DNA of 64,000 nucleotides from Lichenibacterium minor (GTDB lineage Bacteria > Pseudomonadota > Alphaproteobacteria > Rhizobiales > Beijerinckiaceae): positions 1 through 64,000 of the forward strand of contig NZ_QYBB01000004.1 of NCBI RefSeq assembly GCF_004137685.1, read 5' to 3'. Shown one piece after another: positions 44,614 through 55,455 of the stretch; position 1 is the first letter of the stretch, and each line of letters begins with the position of its first letter. The notes beneath the pieces are model-generated. The model was not told the DNA's origin and ran no database searches. It worked only from the letters and a program-made list of their open reading frames with translations. Made by a program: the position numbers and the translations under genes.

Positions 44614-45174
44614 CTAGACCTGCATGATCTCTTTTTCCTTGGCCTCGACGGTCGCGTCGACCTCGTTGACGTGAGCGTCGGTGACCTTCTGCACCTCGGC
44701 GGACAGGCGCTTCTCGTCGTCCTCGGAGATCGTCCGGTCCTTCAGGAGCTTCTTCAGGCGGTCGATGCCGTCGCGGCGGACGTGGCGCACCGCGACCTTG
44801 CCTTCCTCGCCGTATTTATGGGCGTATTTCACCATCTCCTTGCGGCGCTGCTCGTTGAGCTCCGGGATGCGGATGCGCAGGAGCTGGCCCTCGACGGTCG
44901 GGCTGAGGCCGAGGTTGGCGTCGCGGATGGCCTTCTCGACGGCGCTGACCATGCCCTTGTCCCACACCTGCACGGCGAGGGCGCGGGGCTCCGGCACCGT
45001 GATGCTGGCGACTTGGTTGAGCGGCATCGTTTGCCCGTAGGCGTGGACCATCACCGGCTCGACCAGGGCCGCGCTGGCGCGCCCCGTGCGCAGGCCGGCC
45101 AACTCGTGCTTCAGAGACTGGATCGCGCTCTGCATGCGGCGTTTCAGGTCGGCGACGTCGAAATCTGCGCTCAC
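44614..45174 (-). CDS. frr: Ribosome recycling factor
   Basis: This is 186 residues. It splits post-termination ribosomes with EF-G. Signatures are [58 protein letters not shown] and [14 protein letters not shown]. The start is GTG at 45174; no ATG fits the family N-terminus. It lies between pyrH (151 bases) and uppS (10 bases). Confidence 0.98.
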   Translation of the reverse strand: MSADFDVADLKRRMQSAIQSLKHELAGLRTGRASAALVEPVMVHAYGQTMPLNQVASITVPEPRALAVQVWDKGMVSAVEKAIRDANLGLSPTVEGQLLRIRIPELNEQRRKEMVKYAHKYGEEGKVAVRHVRRDGIDRLKKLLKDRTISEDDEKRLSAEVQKVTDAHVNEVDATVEAKEKEIMQV

Positions 45175-45325
45175 GATGACAAGTCCGTTCTTGAATCAGC
45201 GTCGCGCCCCGGGGCGCGCCCCGGGCGACGAAGCGCCCTCCCTTAACATGCACGGCGATTCCCGCGCACGTTCAATCGCCACGACCGCGCGAAGTTTGCG
45301 GCCCCGTCCCGTCAAGCCCGGCGCG

Positions 45326-46054
45326 TCACGGCGTCACGAGCGTGAAGGTGCCGCTGCCTTCCAGCGCGGCGCGGATCGCCCCCTCCACCGCGATGGAGAA
45401 GACGATGATGGGGATGCGGTTCTCGCGCGCCAGGGCGAAGGCCGCGGTGTCCATCACGGCGAGGTTCTTGGTGATCGCCTCGTCGTGGGTCAGCTGGGCG
45501 AAGCGCGTGGCGCTCGGATCCCGCTTGGGGTCGGCCGAATACACGCCGTCCACCTGGGTGGCCTTCATCACGGCGTCGCAGGACAGTTCCGCGGCCCGCA
45601 GCACCGCGCCGGTGTCGGTGGTGAAGAACGGGTTGCCGGTGCCGCCGGCCAGCACGCAGATGCGGCCCTTGCCGAGGTGGTGCAGCGCGGCCTGGCGCGA
45701 ATAGGGCTGGCATACTGAGGGCATGGGCACGGCCGACAGGGCGCGGGCGGGATAGCCCTCGGCCTCGATGGCGGCCTCGATGGCCAGCGCGTTCATCACG
45801 GTCGCGAGCATGCCGATCGAATCGGCGCGGGCCCGCTCGATGCCCTTGGTGGCGCCCTGGATGCCGCGGAAGAAGTTGCCGCCGCCCACCACCACGGCGA
45901 TCTCGGTGCCGCTGTCGGACGCCGCCACCAGATCGGCCGCGATGCGCTGGACGGTGCCGGCGTTGAGCCCGTGAGTGTCGCCCCCGGTCAGGGCCTCGCC
46001 CGACAGCTTGACGACGACCCGCCTGAACATTCCCGCGCCGTGGTCCGCGTTCAT
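45326..46054 (-). CDS. pyrH: UMP kinase
   Basis: This is 242 residues of the amino-acid-kinase fold. It phosphorylates UMP to UDP. Signatures are VVVKLSGEALTG, IAVVVGGGNFFRG, FFTTDTGAVLRAAEL and VDGVYSADPKRDP. ATG 46054 has GGAAGGAAGAG just upstream. It precedes frr, the canonical order. Confidence 0.98.
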   Translation of the reverse strand: MNADHGAGMFRRVVVKLSGEALTGGDTHGLNAGTVQRIAADLVAASDSGTEIAVVVGGGNFFRGIQGATKGIERARADSIGMLATVMNALAIEAAIEAEGYPARALSAVPMPSVCQPYSRQAALHHLGKGRICVLAGGTGNPFFTTDTGAVLRAAELSCDAVMKATQVDGVYSADPKRDPSATRFAQLTHDEAITKNLAVMDTAAFALARENRIPIIVFSIAVEGAIRAALEGSGTFTLVTP

Positions 46055-46207
46055 CGGCTCTTCCTTCCAAGCTGGGCTGGACCGAGCGCCGGGGCGGGCG
46101 GCACCGTTGCCGCCAGACCTGTCGACCGGGCCGTCCTGGACGGGCCCGACCACCGCGCCGGTTTCGTGTCGAATTTGCGGTCGCGGTCGCCGCGCCCGCC
46201 GACATGC

Positions 46208-46233
46208 GAAGGGCGGCACCGGGGCCGCCCTTC
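46208..46233 (-). terminator. Hairpin after tsf
   Basis: GAAGGGCGGC (46208-46217) and GCCGCCCTTC (46224-46233) form a perfect 10-bp stem with a 6-base loop, 43 bases after the tsf stop. There is no U-tract on minus, so efficiency is uncertain. Confidence 0.6.
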
Positions 46234-46275
46234 CCTCTCGTCAAACCGTCCGCGCCGCTCCGCCGGCGAGGCCCG

Positions 46276-47199
46276 TCAAGCGTTGCCCGACATCGACGCC
46301 ACCTCGGCGGCGAAGTCCGGCTCTTCGGGCTTCTCGATGCCCTCGCCCAGCGCGAAGCGGGCGAAGCCCTTCAGAGCCACGGGGGCGCCGACGGTCTTCT
46401 CGGCTTCCTTGACGGCCTGGGCGACCGTCTTCGAACCGTCGTGGATGTAGCTCTGGTCGAGGAGGCTGACCTCCTTGAAGTAGGACTTCAGGCCGCTGTC
46501 GACGATCTTCTCGAGGATGTGGGCCGGCTTGCCGGCGTTCTTGTCGGCCAGCACGGCCTTCTCGCGCTCGACCACGGCGGGGTCGATCGACGACGAATCG
46601 AGGCCCAGCGGGCTCGTCGCCGCGACATGCATGGCGATCTGGCGCCCGAGCGCCTGGAGCTCCTCGGCCTTGCCGGTGGATTCCAGCGCGACGATCACGC
46701 CGATCTTGCCCAGGCCATCGCCGGCCGAGCCATGCACGTACTGGCCGATCACGCCCTGCCCGACGGCGAGGGTCGCCACGCGGCGCAGCGTCATGTTCTC
46801 GCCGATGGTCGCGATGGCGTTGGAGATCGCTTCCTGCACGGTGCCGCCCTTCGGGGCCGCGTCGGCCAGGATGGCGTCGACGTCGCCGCCATTCTTCAGC
46901 GCCACGGCCGCGACGTCGCGGGCGAGCGCCTGGAAGTCGGCGTTGCGGGCCACGAAGTCTGTCTCGGAGTTCACCTCGACGACCACGCCCCTGGTGCCCT
47001 CGACCAGGACGGCGACGAGGCCCTCGGCGGCGACCCGGCCGGACTTCTTGGCCGCCTTGGTGATGCCCTTCTTGCGCAGCCAGTCCACGGCGGCTTCGAC
47101 GTCGCCCGACGTCTCGTTGAGGGCGTTCTTGCAGTCCATCATGCCGGCGCCGGTCTTCTCGCGAAGATCCTTCACCATCGCGGCCGAAATCGTGGCCAT
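46276..47199 (-). CDS. tsf: Elongation factor Ts
   Basis: This is 307 residues. It is the nucleotide exchange factor for EF-Tu. The N-terminal UBA-like domain carries [32 protein letters not shown] marks the core. C-terminal motifs include [23 protein letters not shown] 47199 has AAAGGTGAACGC upstream. It follows rpsB across 210 bases containing a hairpin. Confidence 0.98.
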   Translation of the reverse strand: MATISAAMVKDLREKTGAGMMDCKNALNETSGDVEAAVDWLRKKGITKAAKKSGRVAAEGLVAVLVEGTRGVVVEVNSETDFVARNADFQALARDVAAVALKNGGDVDAILADAAPKGGTVQEAISNAIATIGENMTLRRVATLAVGQGVIGQYVHGSAGDGLGKIGVIVALESTGKAEELQALGRQIAMHVAATSPLGLDSSSIDPAVVEREKAVLADKNAGKPAHILEKIVDSGLKSYFKEVSLLDQSYIHDGSKTVAQAVKEAEKTVGAPVALKGFARFALGEGIEKPEEPDFAAEVASMSGNA

Positions 47200-47360
47200 G
47201 CGTTCACCTTTCGAAGTTCGAGTCGTGCGGCGGATGAGGGCACCCAAGGAAACGACCGCTTCATGACAGGGACCGCCTTTGGGGCGATCCGTGGCACGAA
47301 ACGGCCGTTCAGTGGAGGCCTGCGCGGACGAGGCCCGAAGCCCGCACCGCGCATCGCCGC

Positions 47361-47386
47361 CGGCCGCCGCCCCGAGGGCGCGGCCG
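47361..47386 (-). terminator. Imperfect hairpin between rpsB and tsf
   Basis: CGGCCGCCGCCC and GGGCGCGGCCG pair with one bulged C and a CGA loop, 24 bases after the rpsB stop. It is possibly an attenuator that lowers tsf transcription relative to rpsB. Confidence 0.4.
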
Positions 47387-47409
47387 GAGGACGTGTCGGG
47401 ATGCGCCGA

Positions 47410-48435
47410 TCAGGCGCCGGCGACGAGCTCGCGGGCCTGGATGATCCAGCCTTCGCGGTCGAGGCGGCCGTTCAGCTTCAGGTCGCGGTCGATCGTGGCG
47501 GCGTCTTCCGGCGTCATGGCGGCGAGCTGCCAGAAGTGGAAGATGCCGGCGTCGTTCAGCTTCTGGGCCAGCTGCGGGGAGCCGCCGTTCAGCTTGGACA
47601 TGTCGTCGGGCGCGCCGCGGGGGGCGGACAGCAGCTCGAAGGCTTCGGCGGGAGCCTCGGCCTCGAGCGGGGCGGTCGGCGCGGCCTCGAGAGCCTCCTC
47701 CTCGGCCGGCTGCTCGATCTCGCCGAGGTCGACGCCCAGCGAGCCCTGCGAGCGCGAGATGCCGTCGATGGCGGCGCGGGCCACGAGGTCGCAATACAGC
47801 AGGATGGCGCGGGACGCGTCGTCGTTGCCCGGGATCGGATAGGTGATCCCGTCCGGGTCGCAGTTCGTGTCGACGATGGCCGCCACCGGGATGCCGAGGC
47901 GCTTGGCCTCCTTGATGGCCAGCTGCTCCTTGTTGGTGTCGATCACGAAGATCAGGTCGGGCACGCCGCCCATGTCCTTGATGCCGCCGAGCGCCTTCTC
48001 GAGCTTCTCGCGCTCGCGGCTCATCATAAGCCGCTCCTTCTTGGTGAGGCCGACGGCCCCGCCGTTCAGGGTCTCGTCGACCTTGCGCAGGCGCTGGATC
48101 GAGGCCGAGATGGTCTTCCAGTTGGTCAGCATGCCGCCGAGCCAGCGGGAGTTGATGAAGTACTGGGCCGAACGGGTCGCCGCGTCGGCGATCGGGTCCG
48201 CCGCCTGGCGCTTGGTGCCGACGAACAGCACGCGGCCGCCGCCCGCCACGGTGTCGGACACCGCCTGGAGGGCGCGGTGCATCAGCGGCACCGTTTGCGC
48301 AAGATCGATGATGTGGATGTTGTTGCGGGCGCCGAAGATGAAGGGGGCCATCTTCGGGTTCCAGCGGTGCGACTGGTGGCCGAAATGCGCGCCGGCTTCG
48401 AGCAGCGAGCGCATGGAATAGTCGGGCAGTGCCAT
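47410..48435 (-). CDS. rpsB: 30S ribosomal protein S2
   Basis: This is 341 residues. The S2 core (~1-230) includes [47 protein letters not shown] and [15 protein letters not shown]. An alphaproteobacterial C-terminal extension (~231-341) contains an acidic Ala/Glu linker and a helix-hairpin-helix-like end ([20 protein letters not shown]). ATG 48435 has GGAGAAG upstream. First gene of the rpsB-tsf cluster, with a promoter candidate at 48574-48602. Confidence 0.98.
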   Translation of the reverse strand: MALPDYSMRSLLEAGAHFGHQSHRWNPKMAPFIFGARNNIHIIDLAQTVPLMHRALQAVSDTVAGGGRVLFVGTKRQAADPIADAATRSAQYFINSRWLGGMLTNWKTISASIQRLRKVDETLNGGAVGLTKKERLMMSREREKLEKALGGIKDMGGVPDLIFVIDTNKEQLAIKEAKRLGIPVAAIVDTNCDPDGITYPIPGNDDASRAILLYCDLVARAAIDGISRSQGSLGVDLGEIEQPAEEEALEAAPTAPLEAEAPAEAFELLSAPRGAPDDMSKLNGGSPQLAQKLNDAGIFHFWQLAAMTPEDAATIDRDLKLNGRLDREGWIIQARELVAGA

Positions 48436-48756
48436 GATGGATCTTCTCCGGTTGAACCTCCGCGGACAATCGACCGGCGCGGCCTCGGCGATCCTGGGGA
48501 TCGCACGGGCCTCGTCGGTCACCGGTGCGGGCCTTGAACAGGTCCGCTTCAGTCCGCGTGTGGGGTGGCGCGGCTTATAGGCGCCGCGATCCGCCGGGGC
48601 AAGTGGCCTTGCGACAGGGCTGTGACAAGGCCGGGGCGGATCCGCGCGGAAAAGGCGGAACGCTGTTAACCGGCGCTCCATCCCATTAACTGTAAAGCGG
48701 GAACGGTCCGGACGCCGGAAACGGCGGCCGGCGGGGATGCGGGACAGGGGCGGCCC
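48436..48756. other. Divergent promoter region of rpsB and dnaB
   Basis: This is 321 bases. The left part is the rpsB 5' leader (~130 bases), which could house feedback control by S2, although I see no structure I can name. The rpsB promoter candidate is at 48574-48602. The right part contains AT-rich TTAACC/TTAACTG elements (48665-48695) where a dnaB promoter would fit. Confidence 0.5.
48574..48602 (-). promoter_or_regulatory. Promoter of rpsB-tsf
   Basis: On minus, TTGCCC (48602-48597), a 17-base spacer and TATAAG (48579-48574, within CTATAAG) fit the alphaproteobacterial sigma-70 consensus CTTGAC-17-CTATAT reasonably well. It lies ~139 bases upstream of rpsB. Confidence 0.55.
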
Positions 48757-50256
48757 ATGAGCAATGTCGAGACCATCGCGCGCTGGGCCGCCGTGCTGAC
48801 GCCGGAGCCCGCCGAGTTCCGCATGCCGCCCCACAACGTGGAAGCCGAGCAGGCCCTGCTCGGCGCCATCCTGGTCAACAACGACGCCTACGACCGCGTG
48901 TCGGACTTCCTGCGGCCCGAACATTTCGCCGAGGAGATCCACCGCCGCATCTTCGAGGTGACGTCCTCGCTGGTGAAGAGCGGCAAGATCGCGACGCCCA
49001 TCACGCTGAAGACCTTTCTGGGCGACCACGACCTCGGCGGCATCACGGTGCCGCATTATCTCGCGCGCCTCGCCGCCGAAGCGACGACGATCATCAATGC
49101 CGCCGACTACGGCCGCATGATCTACGACCTGTCGGTGCGGCGGAACCTGATCACGATCGGCGAGGAGATCGTCAACGTGGCCTTCGACGCGCCGGTCGAC
49201 CATTCGCCGCGCGAACAGATCGAGGCGGCCGAGCGCCAGCTCTACGCCGTCGCCGAATCGGGCCGGGCCGAAGGCGGCTTCCAAACCTTCTCCATGGCGC
49301 TCACCACCGCCATCGACGTGGCCGCCAAGGCCTACGAGCGGGACGGCAAGCTGTCCGGCATCTCGACCGGCATGGTCGACCTCGACAAGTCCCTGGGCGG
49401 GCTGCAGAAGTCCGACCTCATCGTGCTGGCCGGCCGCCCCGCCATGGGCAAAACGTCGCTCGCCACCAACATCGCCTTCAACATCGCCAAGGCGTACCGC
49501 TCGGAACAGCGCCCCGACGGCACGCTGGAAACGGTGAACGGCGGCATCGTCGGGTTCTTCTCGCTCGAAATGTCGGCCGAACAGCTCGCCACCCGCATCA
49601 TCGCCGAACAGTCCGAGGTCCCGTCCTACAAGATCCGCCGCGGCGACGTGACGGACGAGGACTTCCACAAGGTGACCGAGGCGGCGCGGCAGATGCAGCA
49701 CTGCCCCTTCTACATCGACCAGACGGGCGGCATCTCCATCGCCCAGCTCACCGCCCGCGCCCGCCGCCTGAAGCGCCAGCGCGGGCTCGACCTCCTGGTC
49801 ATCGACTACCTCCAGCTCCTGTCGGGATCGAAGTCGGGCGGGCAGGCCAACCGCGTGCAGGAGCTGACGGAGATCACCACGGGCCTGAAGGCGCTGGCGA
49901 AGGAGCTGGCCGTGCCGGTGATCGCGCTGTCGCAGCTGTCGCGCCAGGTCGAGAACCGCGAAGACAAGCGGCCGCAGCTGTCCGACCTTCGCGAATCGGG
50001 CTCGATCGAGCAGGACGCCGACGTGGTGATGTTTGTGTACCGCGAGGAATACTACCTGCAGATGAAGGAGCCGAAGGTCGGCACCGAAGAACACGTCCAA
50101 TGGCAGTCGCAGATGGAGAGCGCTCACGCGAAGGCCGAGGTGATCGTCGGCAAGCAGCGCCACGGGCCGACCGGAACGGTGCCGCTGCACTTCGAGGCGT
50201 CGGTGACGCGCTTCTCCGACCTCATCCAGGCCGACCACCTGCCGGAGCAGATGTGA
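48757..50256 (+). CDS. dnaB: Replicative DNA helicase DnaB
   Basis: This is 499 residues. It is the hexameric helicase that unwinds the replication fork. The N-terminal primase-interacting domain starts at [18 protein letters not shown]. The RecA-like motor has Walker [12 protein letters not shown] (~222-232), Walker [13 protein letters not shown], and [20 protein letters not shown] with the DnaB-type [20 protein letters not shown] 48757 begins [10 protein letters not shown]. Its TGA overlaps the GTG start of alr (GTGA). Confidence 0.98.
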   Translation: MSNVETIARWAAVLTPEPAEFRMPPHNVEAEQALLGAILVNNDAYDRVSDFLRPEHFAEEIHRRIFEVTSSLVKSGKIATPITLKTFLGDHDLGGITVPHYLARLAAEATTIINAADYGRMIYDLSVRRNLITIGEEIVNVAFDAPVDHSPREQIEAAERQLYAVAESGRAEGGFQTFSMALTTAIDVAAKAYERDGKLSGISTGMVDLDKSLGGLQKSDLIVLAGRPAMGKTSLATNIAFNIAKAYRSEQRPDGTLETVNGGIVGFFSLEMSAEQLATRIIAEQSEVPSYKIRRGDVTDEDFHKVTEAARQMQHCPFYIDQTGGISIAQLTARARRLKRQRGLDLLVIDYLQLLSGSKSGGQANRVQELTEITTGLKALAKELAVPVIALSQLSRQVENREDKRPQLSDLRESGSIEQDADVVMFVYREEYYLQMKEPKVGTEEHVQWQSQMESAHAKAEVIVGKQRHGPTGTVPLHFEASVTRFSDLIQADHLPEQM

Positions 50257-51428
50257 GCGGGTCGGCCTTCTCCGACCGCGCGGACGACGAGCGCGACGCG
50301 CAGGCGGTCCTCACCGTCGACCTCGACGCCCTCGTCGCCAACTGGCGGCACCTCGCGGCCCGCGCGGCGCCGGCCGAATGCGGCGCGGCCGTCAAGGCCG
50401 ACGCCTACGGCATCGGCATCGAGGCGGCGGTGCCGGCGCTGGCGCGGGCCGGCTGCCTCACCTTCTTCGTCGCCCACGCGTCGGAAGGCCGGCGCGCCCG
50501 GGCGGCGCTCGGCGCGGCGGGGCTCGGCGCCCGCATCTTCGTGCTGAACGGCTTCCATCCCGATGCGGCGGGCTTCGACAGCTACCGGGCCCACGGGCTC
50601 GACGCCGTGCTGGGCTCGGCGGAGGAACTGCGGGCGTGGAGCGAGGCGCGCGCGGCGGCCGGGGGCGGGCGCCTGCCCGACGCGGCGCTGCACGTCGACA
50701 CGGGCATGAACCGCCTCGGCTTCCCGGTCGAGGACGCGCGGTTCCTGTCCCAGGCGGAGCTCGGGTCGGCTGGGATCACGCTGGTGATGAGCCACCTCGT
50801 GTCCGCCGAGGACGCCGCTGACCCGATCAACGCCCGGCAGATCGCCGCCTTCGACCACGCGCGCGAGCGGGCGCTGAGGGCCTATCCGGCGTCGCTGGCC
50901 AACTCGTCGGGCATCTTCCTGCCGGCGCGGCCCTTCCACGACCTCGTGCGGCCGGGCTTCGCCCTTTATGGCGGCAATCCGACGCCGGGCCGGCCCAATC
51001 CCATGCTGCCGGTGGCGACGCTCCGGGCCCGCGTGCTGCAGCTCCGCTCGGTGCCGGCCGGCGCCACGGCGGGCTACAACGGCCGCTGGACGGCGGATCG
51101 GCCGTCGCGCCTCGCCACGATCGCGCTCGGCTACGCCGACGGCGTGCCGATCGGCGGCAGCGGCATCGACGGCCGGGGTGCGGAGGTCTTCGTGGACGGG
51201 ACCGCCTGCCCGCTCGTCGGCCGCATCTCGATGGACCTGTCGATCGCCGACGTCACCCACCTGCCAGCGGGCGCGCTCGCGGCGGGCGACAGCGTGGAAT
51301 GGCTCGGACCCCACGGGGACGTGGACGCGCTCGCGGCGCGCTGCGGCACGATCGGCTACGAGATCCTGGTCAACCTTGGGCGACGCCACCGGAGGGACTA
51401 TATCGGAAACGGAACGGGAACGGCCTGA
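50253..51428 (+). CDS. alr: Alanine racemase
   Basis: This is 391 residues of a PLP enzyme making D-alanine for peptidoglycan. The PLP lysine is Lys48 in [11 protein letters not shown]. The second-base Tyr is in ATAGYNGRW, and [24 protein letters not shown] and [11 protein letters not shown] are family blocks. GTG at 50253 lies in the GTGA overlap with dnaB, and the N-terminal [17 protein letters not shown] follows at the usual distance. Coupling of dnaB and alr is common in Alphaproteobacteria. Confidence 0.95.
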   Translation: MSGSAFSDRADDERDAQAVLTVDLDALVANWRHLAARAAPAECGAAVKADAYGIGIEAAVPALARAGCLTFFVAHASEGRRARAALGAAGLGARIFVLNGFHPDAAGFDSYRAHGLDAVLGSAEELRAWSEARAAAGGGRLPDAALHVDTGMNRLGFPVEDARFLSQAELGSAGITLVMSHLVSAEDAADPINARQIAAFDHARERALRAYPASLANSSGIFLPARPFHDLVRPGFALYGGNPTPGRPNPMLPVATLRARVLQLRSVPAGATAGYNGRWTADRPSRLATIALGYADGVPIGGSGIDGRGAEVFVDGTACPLVGRISMDLSIADVTHLPAGALAAGDSVEWLGPHGDVDALAARCGTIGYEILVNLGRRHRRDYIGNGTGTA

Positions 51429-51455
51429 CGCGCCCGTGACGGGTCCGGTCGCCAC

Positions 51456-52964
51456 ATGAGCAAATCCCGAAGCAACTTCGTGTGCCAAAGCTGCGGCGCG
51501 GTCACCAACCGCTGGCAGGGGAAGTGCGACGCCTGCGGGGCGTGGAACTCCATCCAGGAGGAGCAGGCCGCCACCGGCATCGGCGCCGGCACGGCCCGCA
51601 AGCCGCCCCCCAAGGGCCGGCAGATCGCCTTCCAAAGCCTCGCCGCCACCGGCCAGGAACCGCCGCGCACGCCGATCGGCATCGCGGAACTCGACCGCGT
51701 CACGGGCGGCGGCCTCGTGCCCGGATCCGTCATCCTGCTCGGCGGCGAGCCCGGGATCGGCAAGTCGACGCTGCTGATCCAGGCCTGCGCCAAGCTCGCC
51801 GACGCGGGCGGGCGGGTCGCCTACATCTCGGGCGAGGAGGCGACCGCGCAGGTGCGGATGCGCGCCGAGCGGCTCGGGCTGTCGGGCGCCCCGGTGCGGC
51901 TCGCCGCCGCCACCAACGTCGAGGACATCGCCGGCACGCTCGGCGCCGAGCGTTTCGACCTCGTGGTGATCGATTCGATCCAGACCATGTGGACCGAAAC
52001 CATCGACGCCGCGCCCGGCACCGTCAGCCAGGTGCGCGGCGCCGCCCAGGCGCTGATCCGCTACGCCAAGAACCACGACGCCTGCGTGATCCTGGTCGGC
52101 CACGTCACCAAGGACGGGCAGATCGCCGGCCCCCGCGTGGTCGAGCACATGGTCGACGCCGTGATGTCCTTCGACGGCGACGCCGGCCACCACTTCCGCA
52201 TCCTGCGCGCCATCAAGAACCGCTTCGGGCCGACGGACGAGATCGGCGTCTTCGAGATGACCGGCAAGGGCCTCAGCGAGGTGGGGAACCCGTCGGCCTT
52301 CTTCCTGTCCGGGCGAGACGCCAGCGCGGCCGGCACCTCCGTCTTCGCCGGCATGGAGGGCACGCGGCCGCTGCTCGTCGAGGTCCAGGCGCTGGTGTCG
52401 CCGACGGCGCTCGGCACGCCGCGCCGCGCCGTCGTGGGCTGGGACCAGAACCGGCTCGCCATGGTGATCGCGGTGCTGGAAACCCACGCGGGCGTCCGGC
52501 TCGGCCAATACGACGTGTACCTGAACGTCGCCGGCGGCATGAGGATCGTCGAGCCCGCCGCCGACCTCGCCGCCGCGGCCGCGCTGGTGTCGTCGATCAC
52601 GGGCAAGATCCTCCCCGTGGACGCGGTGTTCTTCGGCGAGATCGGCCTGTCGGGCTCGATCCGGCCGGTGGTCCACGGCGGGGCGCGCATGAAGGAGGCG
52701 GCCAAGCTCGGCTTCGACGCCGCGGTGGCGCCGCCCGGCAGCGGCGACGAATCGGCCGGGCTCCGGGTGGAGCGCACCGACCACATCGCCGACGTCGTGG
52801 CCCGCATCGCCGCCCTGCCCGGCGGCCGCGTGGCGCAGCGCCGGGCCGAACCGGAGGAGCGCCGCGGCGACGGGCCGAAGCGGGTGACCGACGCGCGGCG
52901 CGGGCCGGCGCGCGCGCCGCGCGACACGGACTACGACGGCGAGGTCGAGGGCGCGCCCTTCTGA
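51456..52964 (+). CDS. radA: DNA repair protein RadA
   Basis: This is 502 residues. It is a RecA-like branch-migration helicase in recombination. The N-terminal zinc finger has FVCQSCGAVTNRWQGKCDAC. Walker A is GGEPGIGKST (~96-105), the RadA-specific KNRFG is at 254-258, and the C-terminal Lon-like domain contains NVAGGMRIVEPAADLA and GEIGLSGSIRPV. The last ~45 residues form a basic, disordered tail. ATG 51456 follows alr by 27 bases, so the two are likely cotranscribed. Confidence 0.97.
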   Translation: MSKSRSNFVCQSCGAVTNRWQGKCDACGAWNSIQEEQAATGIGAGTARKPPPKGRQIAFQSLAATGQEPPRTPIGIAELDRVTGGGLVPGSVILLGGEPGIGKSTLLIQACAKLADAGGRVAYISGEEATAQVRMRAERLGLSGAPVRLAAATNVEDIAGTLGAERFDLVVIDSIQTMWTETIDAAPGTVSQVRGAAQALIRYAKNHDACVILVGHVTKDGQIAGPRVVEHMVDAVMSFDGDAGHHFRILRAIKNRFGPTDEIGVFEMTGKGLSEVGNPSAFFLSGRDASAAGTSVFAGMEGTRPLLVEVQALVSPTALGTPRRAVVGWDQNRLAMVIAVLETHAGVRLGQYDVYLNVAGGMRIVEPAADLAAAAALVSSITGKILPVDAVFFGEIGLSGSIRPVVHGGARMKEAAKLGFDAAVAPPGSGDESAGLRVERTDHIADVVARIAALPGGRVAQRRAEPEERRGDGPKRVTDARRGPARAPRDTDYDGEVEGAPF

Positions 52965-53098
52965 CCGCGGTGCGCGGGCGGGCGCTTCGCCTTTGGCGAG
53001 TCGAGGCGGGTGACGCAACGGGGCCGCTTCGCTATAAGGCGCGACCGGCATCGCCGCCCCGCACCCATCCCACGACCAACAGGCACGAGGGCAGAGCC

Positions 53099-53851
53099 AT
53101 GCCGTCCTATCTCGATCTGGCGTTGCTCGGCATCGTCGTGATCTCCGCGCTCCTGTCCATGGTGCGGGGCTTCGCCCGCGAAGTGCTGGCGATCGCGTCC
53201 TGGGGCGCCGCGGCGGTCGCCGCCTACCTGCTCTACCCGCGGGTGATGCCCTACCTCGAGCATTACATCGCCAAGGACACGGTGCGCATGATCGCCGCGA
53301 TCGCGATCGTGTTCTTCACCACGCTGGTGCTGGTCTCCATCGTCACCGTGAAGCTGTCGGACGCCATCCTCGACAGCCGCATCGGAGCGCTCGACCGCAC
53401 GCTCGGCTTCGCGTTCGGCGCGGCGCGCGGGTTCCTGCTCGGCGTCGTCGCCTTCCTGTTCTTCAACTGGCTCGTGCCGGCGAAATCGCAGCCCGATTGG
53501 GTGCTGAACGCCAAGGCGAAGCCGCTGCTGGTCGCCAGCGGCAACCAGATCGTGTCGCTCCTGCCGGACGACGCCGACGCGCTGATGAAGCGCTTCAAGC
53601 GCGACAAGGGGGCGACGGGCGACGAAGCCCCGGCCGACACGGATGCGCCGGCCGGCAACACCGACAAGGCCCCTGCCCCGGTGCCGCCGAGCGCCACCCG
53701 CCGCACCGAAGCGACACCGCCCGCCGTGACGCCGTCGGCCGCGACGCCGAAGACGACCGCGGCGGCCGCCCCCATGACCACGGACAAGCAGGGCTTGGAC
53801 GCGATCCTGAACGGTTCGGCGCAAACCAAGGCGGCAAAGAAAAAACCGTGA
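53099..53851 (+). CDS. CvpA family membrane protein
   Basis: This is 250 residues with four membrane helices in the first ~130, matching CvpA: MPSYLDLALLGIVVISALLS, MVRGFAREVLAIASWGAAA, DRTLGFAFGAARGFLLG. The C-terminal ~90 residues are a Pro/Thr/Ala-rich cytosolic or periplasmic tail ending in Lys. CvpA is needed for colicin V production and envelope integrity in E. coli, often next to purF, as here (118-base gap). ATG 53099 has GAGGGCAGAG upstream. Confidence 0.93.
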   Translation: MPSYLDLALLGIVVISALLSMVRGFAREVLAIASWGAAAVAAYLLYPRVMPYLEHYIAKDTVRMIAAIAIVFFTTLVLVSIVTVKLSDAILDSRIGALDRTLGFAFGAARGFLLGVVAFLFFNWLVPAKSQPDWVLNAKAKPLLVASGNQIVSLLPDDADALMKRFKRDKGATGDEAPADTDAPAGNTDKAPAPVPPSATRRTEATPPAVTPSAATPKTTAAAAPMTTDKQGLDAILNGSAQTKAAKKKP

Positions 53852-53969
53852 CATCGATTCGACGGAGTCGGCGGAACCCGCCTTAAAAACTTCTCAGGTC
53901 GGATCCATATCGACTGCGGGCCGATGTCGAAGAGCGGGCCCGCTTCCCCCCGAGCCCGGCTTCACCACG

Positions 53970-55448
53970 GTGGACCGGGCCTTCCGGCTTGAGGATGGAC
54001 CGTTGAGCGATCTCGAAACCGAATCCCTCCGGGAAAAGTGCGGCGTGTTCGGCATTTTCGGCAACCCGGATGCCGCGGCCGTCACGGCGCTGGGCCTGCA
54101 TGCCCTGCAGCACCGGGGCCAGGAAGCGGCCGGCATCGTCGCCTTCGACGGGCGGACCTTCAATTCCGAGCGGCGCCACGGCCTCGTGGGCGACCACTTC
54201 TCCTCGGAGCGGGTGATCAAGCGCCTCGCCGGCTCGGCCGCTATCGGCCATGTCCGCTACGCCACCACGGGCGAAACGGTGCTGCGCAACGTGCAGCCGC
54301 TCTTCGCCGAGCTCGACGGCGGCGGCTTCGCGGTGGCCCACAACGGCAACTTCACCAACGGCCTCACGCTGCGCCGGCAGCTCGTGCGCGACGGCGCCAT
54401 CTGCCAATCGACCTCGGACACGGAGGTGATCCTCCATCTCGTGGCGCGGTCCCGCAAGCCCCGCTTCGTCGACCGTTTCATCGAGGCCCTGCGCCAGATC
54501 GAGGGCGCCTACGCCCTCGTGGCGCTGACGAACAAGAAGCTCGTCGGCGCGCGCGACCCGCTCGGCATCCGCCCGCTGGTGCTGGGCGAGTTGAACGGCC
54601 AGTACATCCTCGCCTCCGAAACCTGCGCGCTCGACATCATCGGCGCCCGCTTCGTGCGCGACATCGAGAACGGCGAGGTCGTGGTGATCTCGGAAAGCGG
54701 CATCGAAAGCCTGAAGCCCTTCCCGCCGCAGCCGGCCCGGCCCTGCATCTTCGAATACATCTACTTCGCCCGGCCCGATTCGATCGTGAACGGCCGCTCG
54801 GTCTACGATGTGCGCAAGCGCATGGGCGCCGAACTCGCGGCCGAAAGCCCGGCACAGGCCGACGTCGTCGTCCCGGTGCCGGACAGCGGCGTGCCGGCGG
54901 CGCTCGGCTATTCGCAGGCGTCGGGCATCCCCTTCGAGCTCGGCATCATCCGCAACCACTACGTCGGCCGAACCTTCATCCAGCCGAGCCAGGGCATGCG
55001 CGAGATCGGCGTCCGCATGAAGCACAGCGCCAACCGCGGCGTGATCGAGGGCAAACGCGTCGTGCTCATCGACGATTCGGTGGTGCGCGGCACGACCTCG
55101 CTGAAGATCGTCCAGATGATGCGCGACGCCGGCGCCGCCGAGGTCCATTTCCGCATCGCCTGCCCGCCGATCACCCACCCGGATTATTACGGGATCGACA
55201 CGCCCGAGCGCGAGAAGCTGCTGGCCGCCCAGATGGACCTCGAAGGCATGCGAGCCTTCATGGGCGCCGATTCGCTGGCCTTCCTGTCGGTGGACGGCAT
55301 CTACCGATCGATGGACCTGCCCAAGCGCGATCCCGTGCGCCCGCAGTTCACCGACCACTGCTTCACGGGCGACTACCCGACGCGCCTGACGGACGTGCTG
55401 GCGGAATCGACCCCGAAGCAATGGGCGCTGCTCGCCGAAGCGAGCTGA
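53970..55448 (+). CDS. purF: Amidophosphoribosyltransferase
   Basis: This is 492 residues from GTG 53970. It commits PRPP to purine synthesis using glutamine. A short propeptide precedes the catalytic Cys24 (KCGVFGIFG). Other motifs are ALQHRGQEAAGI, GHVRYATTG, AHNGNFTNG in the Ntn glutaminase half, and the PRPP loop VVLIDDSVVRGTTSLKI in the transferase half. TTG at 54003 (preceded by GAGG eight bases away) is an alternative start that shortens the propeptide. It converges tightly on the KirBac gene. Confidence 0.96.
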   Translation: MDRAFRLEDGPLSDLETESLREKCGVFGIFGNPDAAAVTALGLHALQHRGQEAAGIVAFDGRTFNSERRHGLVGDHFSSERVIKRLAGSAAIGHVRYATTGETVLRNVQPLFAELDGGGFAVAHNGNFTNGLTLRRQLVRDGAICQSTSDTEVILHLVARSRKPRFVDRFIEALRQIEGAYALVALTNKKLVGARDPLGIRPLVLGELNGQYILASETCALDIIGARFVRDIENGEVVVISESGIESLKPFPPQPARPCIFEYIYFARPDSIVNGRSVYDVRKRMGAELAAESPAQADVVVPVPDSGVPAALGYSQASGIPFELGIIRNHYVGRTFIQPSQGMREIGVRMKHSANRGVIEGKRVVLIDDSVVRGTTSLKIVQMMRDAGAAEVHFRIACPPITHPDYYGIDTPEREKLLAAQMDLEGMRAFMGADSLAFLSVDGIYRSMDLPKRDPVRPQFTDHCFTGDYPTRLTDVLAESTPKQWALLAEAS

Positions 55449-55455
55449 GCACGGG

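Noticed and set aside
46204..48537. 777-codon plus-strand ORF antisense to tsf and rpsB
   Set aside because: Shadow of two ribosomal/translation genes; no motif of its own.
50124..53051. 975-codon minus-strand ORF antisense to alr and radA
   Set aside because: Spans two well-supported genes and their gaps in antisense; no family features.
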